Shown: one piece after another, positions 60,641 through 64,000 of the stretch
How positions within the stretch are numbered: position 1 is the first letter of the stretch
Layout of the letters: the number at the start of each line of letters is the position of its first letter
Assembly (NCBI RefSeq): GCF_947503415.1
Contig: NZ_CANNDS010000002.1
Location: forward strand, 186,001-250,000
Direction of reading: 5' to 3'
DNA: 64,000 bases
From: an uncultured Tateyamaria sp.
GTDB taxonomy: Bacteria > Pseudomonadota > Alphaproteobacteria > Rhodobacterales > Rhodobacteraceae
Notes under the pieces: model-generated
Seen by the model: the letters and a program-made list of their open reading frames with translations, nothing else
Told to the model about the DNA's origin: nothing
Databases searched by the model: none
Position numbers and translations under genes: made by a program

Positions 60641-62185
60641 TCACATGAAGCTGTCGGGTTCCGCCGCTTTCTTTTCCGCGACATAGGCGTCCAGCGCCTC
60701 TCGCGTGGCGGGGTCCATTGCGGGCTGCTGGTAATCCCCCAGCAGTTTCTGCACCCGAAGCGAGGCCAGCGCGGCCGTATCCCGTGCGCCCTCGTCTTCC
60801 CACGTCTCGAATGGTTTGTAGTCCAGCAGGTCTGATTTCCAGAAAGCCTGCTTGAAGTTCGCCTGCGTATGGGCACATCCAAGGTAGTGCCCACCCGGCC
60901 CCACTTCGCGGATCGCATCCATGGCTTGGGCGTTCTCGTCCATCTGAACGCCGGCTGCCAGATGGTGCAGCGTGCCAAGCTGGTCCGCATCCATCACAAA
61001 TTTTTCATATGAACTGACGAGCCCACCCTCAAGCCAACCGCAGGAGTGCAACATAAAGTTCACCCCGGCGAGTAGCCCCATGTTCAACGAATTGGCCGTT
61101 TCATATGCTGCCTGCGCATCCGGCAACTTTGAACCGCAGAACGATCCTGCGGACCGGAACGGCAATCCAAGCCGCCGTGCCAACTGGCCCGCGCCGTATG
61201 TGATGTGTGCGGCCTCTGGCGTGCCAAAGGTGGGTGCCCCCGAATTCATGTCGATGGATGTCACGAACGCGCCCATGATCACAGGTGCCCCTGCCTTGCA
61301 CAGTTGGGAATATGCGATGCCTGCCAGCACCTCGGCCAACACCTGGGTGAGCGTGCCCGCAACGGATACGGGTGCCATGGCGCCCCCGACGATAAAGGGC
61401 GAAATGATGCAGGCTTGATTGGCTTGGGCATAGACCTCAAGCGCACCCATCATCACATCGTCAAACGTCATGGGCGAGTTGATGTTGATGAGCGAGGTCA
61501 TCACCGTGTTTTCGGCCACGAAGTCCTTGCCGAACAGTATCTCCGACATCTCGACCGAATCGCGTGCGCGGCTGGGTTCGGTGACTGACCCCATGTAGGG
61601 CTTGTCCGACAGCGTCATGTGGGCGTGCAGCATATCCAGATGGCGCTTGTTCACTGCCACATCCGTAGGTTCGCACACCGTGCCGCCGGAATGGTGCAGC
61701 CACTTGGACATGTAGCCCAGCTTCACGAAATTGCGGAAGTCCTCCATCGTGGCATAGCGGCGCCCGCCGTCGGCATCGCGCACGAAAGGCGGACCATAGA
61801 CCGGGGCCAGAACAAGGGACTTGCCCCCGACCTCAACATTACGCGCGGGGTTGCGCGCGTGCTGGGTGTAGGACGACGGCGCTGTTTCACACAGCTTGCG
61901 GGCCAAACCGCGCGGGATGCGTACACGTTCACCGTCCACGTCCGCGCCAGCATCACGCCAGCGCTGCAAGGCGGGAGGATTGTCGGGAAAATTCACCCCG
62001 ATCTCTTCCAGCACGGTCTCGGCGTTGTGTTCGATGATCTCGAGCGCTTCTTCGGTCAGCACTTCGAAATTGGGGATGTTGCGCTCGATGAACCGGGCGG
62101 TCTCGAACGACACCGCACTGCGCTCGGCCCGCCGTGCGGCCCCACCGCCTCCGCGTCCCCGTCTGCGTGTCGCTGCCTCGGCCAT
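60641..62185 (-). CDS. Trimethylamine methyltransferase (MttB) family protein, non-pyrrolysine type
   Basis: This 514-residue protein has the MttB-type barrel. Landmarks are [40 protein letters not shown] near 95, [20 protein letters not shown] (about 130-150), and [20 protein letters not shown]. The frame is continuous with no internal TAG, so it is a homologue without pyrrolysine, related to the glycine-betaine-type enzymes. Such enzymes transfer a methyl group to a corrinoid protein. No corrinoid protein gene is adjacent. The N-terminus is very basic and Gly-rich ([17 protein letters not shown]). Confidence 0.86.
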   Translation of the reverse strand: MAEAATRRRGRGGGGAARRAERSAVSFETARFIERNIPNFEVLTEEALEIIEHNAETVLEEIGVNFPDNPPALQRWRDAGADVDGERVRIPRGLARKLCETAPSSYTQHARNPARNVEVGGKSLVLAPVYGPPFVRDADGGRRYATMEDFRNFVKLGYMSKWLHHSGGTVCEPTDVAVNKRHLDMLHAHMTLSDKPYMGSVTEPSRARDSVEMSEILFGKDFVAENTVMTSLININSPMTFDDVMMGALEVYAQANQACIISPFIVGGAMAPVSVAGTLTQVLAEVLAGIAYSQLCKAGAPVIMGAFVTSIDMNSGAPTFGTPEAAHITYGAGQLARRLGLPFRSAGSFCGSKLPDAQAAYETANSLNMGLLAGVNFMLHSCGWLEGGLVSSYEKFVMDADQLGTLHHLAAGVQMDENAQAMDAIREVGPGGHYLGCAHTQANFKQAFWKSDLLDYKPFETWEDEGARDTAALASLRVQKLLGDYQQPAMDPATREALDAYVAEKKAAEPDSFM

Positions 62186-62377
62186 GACCCATCCCCTTTT
62201 GCATGTGACTTAGGTGCCCCGGTGATTACCGCATCGCAGCACCCGTCGCAGGCTCATAGCGCCCCTCAAGGGAAAAAAGCGACATGTCGGTTTCTTCTGA
62301 CGAAAATAAACCGGGGTCTGGGCTGGAACCCCAGTCCGACGCTTGCCACCCGTTGCCCGCGCCCCTATTGCAGCGGC

Positions 62378-63952
62378 ATGACCGATCTGACCCATGACCG
62401 CCTCCTCATCATCGACTTTGGCAGCCAGGTGACGCAGTTGATTGCGCGCCGTTTACGCGAGCTGGATGTGTATTGCGAAATTCATCCGTACCAGAACGTG
62501 ACTGATGACAGTCTGCGCGACATGGCGCCTAAGGCAGTGATCCTGTCAGGTGGACCAGACAGCGTGACGCGTGACGGATCACCGCGTGCGCCAGAGGCAC
62601 TTTGGGATATGGGCGTACCCGTCCTTGGCATCTGTTACGGCCAACAGGCGATGATGCAGCAGCTTGGCGGTCACGTTGACGGCGGCAAGATTTCCGGCGG
62701 CGGCGGCACAGCCGAATTTGGACGGGCATTCGTCACGCCCGAAGGCGAGCTTGATCTGCTCGACGGCTGGTTCGCCGACGGCAACGAGCAGGTCTGGATG
62801 AGCCACGGCGACCACGTGTCGAAACTGGCACCGGGGTTCAAGGTCTACGGCACCTCCCCCAACGCGCCTTACGCCATTACCGCAGACACCGAACGTCACT
62901 TCTACGCCGTGCAATTTCATCCTGAAGTTCATCACACACCAAAGGGCGCGACGCTCTACGAAAACTTCGTGCGGCTTGCCGGGTTCTCCGGAGACTGGAC
63001 CATGGGTGCCTACCGTGAGGAAGCGGTGGAACGCATCCGCGAACAGGTTGGCGACAAAAAAGTCATCTGTGCTTTGTCGGGCGGCGTCGATAGCTCGGTT
63101 GCCGCAGCCCTCATCCACGAAGCCGTTGGCGACCAATTAACCTGCGTGTTTGTCGACCACGGGCTGCTGCGCAAAGACGAAGCGCAGGAAGTCGTGGGCA
63201 TGTTCCGCGACCACATGAACCTGTCGGTCATCCACGCCGACGAAACCGAGCTGTTTCTTGGGGAACTCGACGGCCAGTCCGACCCCGAAACCAAGCGCAA
63301 GATCATCGGTCGCTTGTTTATCGACGTGTTCCAGAAATACGCCGATCAGATCGAAGGGGCCGAATTCCTTGCCCAAGGCACCCTCTACCCCGATGTAATC
63401 GAAAGCGTCAGCTTCTCCGGCGGGCCATCGGTCACCATCAAGTCACATCATAATGTCGGCGGCTTGCCGGAAAAGATGGGCCTCACATTGGTTGAGCCGT
63501 TGCGTGAGTTGTTCAAGGATGAAGTGCGCGCCTTGGGCCGCGAATTGGGTCTGCCGGATCATTTCATCGGTCGGCACCCCTTCCCCGGCCCCGGCCTTGC
63601 CATCCGCTGCCCCGGAGAGATCACGCGGGCCAAGCTCGACATTCTGCGCGAAGCCGATGCCGTCTATATCGACCAAATCCGCAAGCACGGTCTGTATGAC
63701 GAAATCTGGCAAGCCTTCTGCGCCATCCTGCCAGTGCGCACTGTGGGCGTAATGGGTGACGGTCGGACATATGACTATGCCTGCGCCCTGCGTGCCGTCA
63801 CATCCGTGGATGGGATGACGGCCGATTACTATCCTTTCACCCATGAGTTTCTGGGCGAAACCGCCACGCGCATCATCAACGAAGTGCCGGGGATCAACCG
63901 GGTAACGTATGACATCACGTCAAAACCTCCGGGCACCATCGAATGGGAGTGA
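62378..63952 (+). CDS. guaA: GMP synthase (glutamine-hydrolysing) GuaA
   Basis: The product is 524 residues from ATG 62378. The class I amidotransferase domain (1-200) has [20 protein letters not shown], the nucleophile in GICYGQQ with Cys86, and [11 protein letters not shown]. The ATP pyrophosphatase domain has the PP-loop [18 protein letters not shown] near 230. The dimerisation end contains [15 protein letters not shown] and finishes KPPGTIEWE. It converts XMP to GMP. The ATG of the following frame (63943) lies inside its last codons, so the next gene is coupled. Confidence 0.96.
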   Translation: MTDLTHDRLLIIDFGSQVTQLIARRLRELDVYCEIHPYQNVTDDSLRDMAPKAVILSGGPDSVTRDGSPRAPEALWDMGVPVLGICYGQQAMMQQLGGHVDGGKISGGGGTAEFGRAFVTPEGELDLLDGWFADGNEQVWMSHGDHVSKLAPGFKVYGTSPNAPYAITADTERHFYAVQFHPEVHHTPKGATLYENFVRLAGFSGDWTMGAYREEAVERIREQVGDKKVICALSGGVDSSVAAALIHEAVGDQLTCVFVDHGLLRKDEAQEVVGMFRDHMNLSVIHADETELFLGELDGQSDPETKRKIIGRLFIDVFQKYADQIEGAEFLAQGTLYPDVIESVSFSGGPSVTIKSHHNVGGLPEKMGLTLVEPLRELFKDEVRALGRELGLPDHFIGRHPFPGPGLAIRCPGEITRAKLDILREADAVYIDQIRKHGLYDEIWQAFCAILPVRTVGVMGDGRTYDYACALRAVTSVDGMTADYYPFTHEFLGETATRIINEVPGINRVTYDITSKPPGTIEWE

Positions 63953-64000
63953 CACTGGACGGGTTTCTGCGCTGCGCGTCAGAGGATGAGGCCGCGCGCG
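63943..64000 (+). CDS. Start of an unidentified gene (3' end outside window)
   Basis: ATG 63943 overlaps the guaA end and opens [19 protein letters not shown], which continues to the window edge without a stop. Only 19 residues are visible. A GTG two codons later is an alternative start. The opening resembles small monooxygenase-like (ABM-type) proteins, but this is too short to name. Confidence 0.4.
   Translation, partial: MGVTLDGFLRCASEDEAAR

Noticed and set aside
1-64000. tRNA, rRNA, riboswitch or CRISPR loci
   Set aside because: Scanning for GTTCGA-type T-loops, known rRNA segments and regular repeat-spacer patterns gave nothing convincing.

Overview
The window looks like chromosomal DNA of an alphaproteobacterium of the order Rhodobacterales (Roseobacter group). 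The main evidence is the gene order dusB(nifR3)-ntrB-ntrC-ntrY-ntrX, divergent from ispD-ispF-pgpA-cinA, together with ratA, hpt, lipA, guaA, bpt and glnE. NtrC and NtrX have both lost the sigma54-contact loop, as in Rhodobacter, and several small families typical of this order are present. The DNA is GC-rich with long antisense open frames. I found no tRNA, rRNA or CRISPR array. All family names come from reading motifs by eye; no database search was run.

Layout. 1-12.1 kb: conserved housekeeping genes. These are a CoxE-like VWA protein, a cytochrome P450, an M48 protease, a PIN-domain gene overlapping an RlmI-like methyltransferase, a lipoprotein, glnE with a small partner, a YbaK-like deacylase, a DUF2852 protein, an RDD protein and bpt. 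12.1-19.7 kb: sparser, accessory DNA with a DUF1963-like gene, a TPR protein, a P-loop kinase-like protein and dispersed palindromic elements. It ends in a two-gene unit encoding a large secreted beta-domain repeat protein anchored by a C-terminal membrane segment, plus an uncharacterised partner. 19.7-22.6 kb: an operon of a GbsR/MarR regulator, a DUF4166 protein, a DCC thiol-redox protein and a saccharopine-dehydrogenase-like protein. A 20-bp perfect palindrome lies at the regulator's start.

22.6-40.7 kb: an accessory region with many broken genes. It holds an IS3-type transposase remnant and a YHYH protein. A cluster of small membrane and secreted proteins follows, in which an SRPBCC gene has an internal TAG, a membrane-protein gene is frameshifted, a DUF6152-like gene has lost its 5' end, a HupE-like gene has ATC where ATG is expected, and an anchor protein has an aberrant C-terminus. 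The region also carries an alpha/beta hydrolase, an Acg-like flavoprotein and an intact HlyD/RbbA-like ABC exporter. It ends in a frameshifted GerW-like gene and a broken aldehyde dehydrogenase gene, beside an intact crotonase.

42.2-64 kb: conserved core again. A lipoprotein and a SnoaL-like protein are followed by the nitrogen two-component systems and dusB on the minus strand. On the plus strand are ispD, ispF, pgpA, cinA and an ammonium transporter without an adjacent glnK. The rest comprises a PrpD-like protein, ratA, hpt, lipA, a membrane protein, a DUF6456-like regulator, a small DUF6477-like protein, an MttB-family methyltransferase without an internal stop, and guaA. GlnE, NtrBC, NtrYX, DusB and Amt together make nitrogen-status control a recurring theme of the window.
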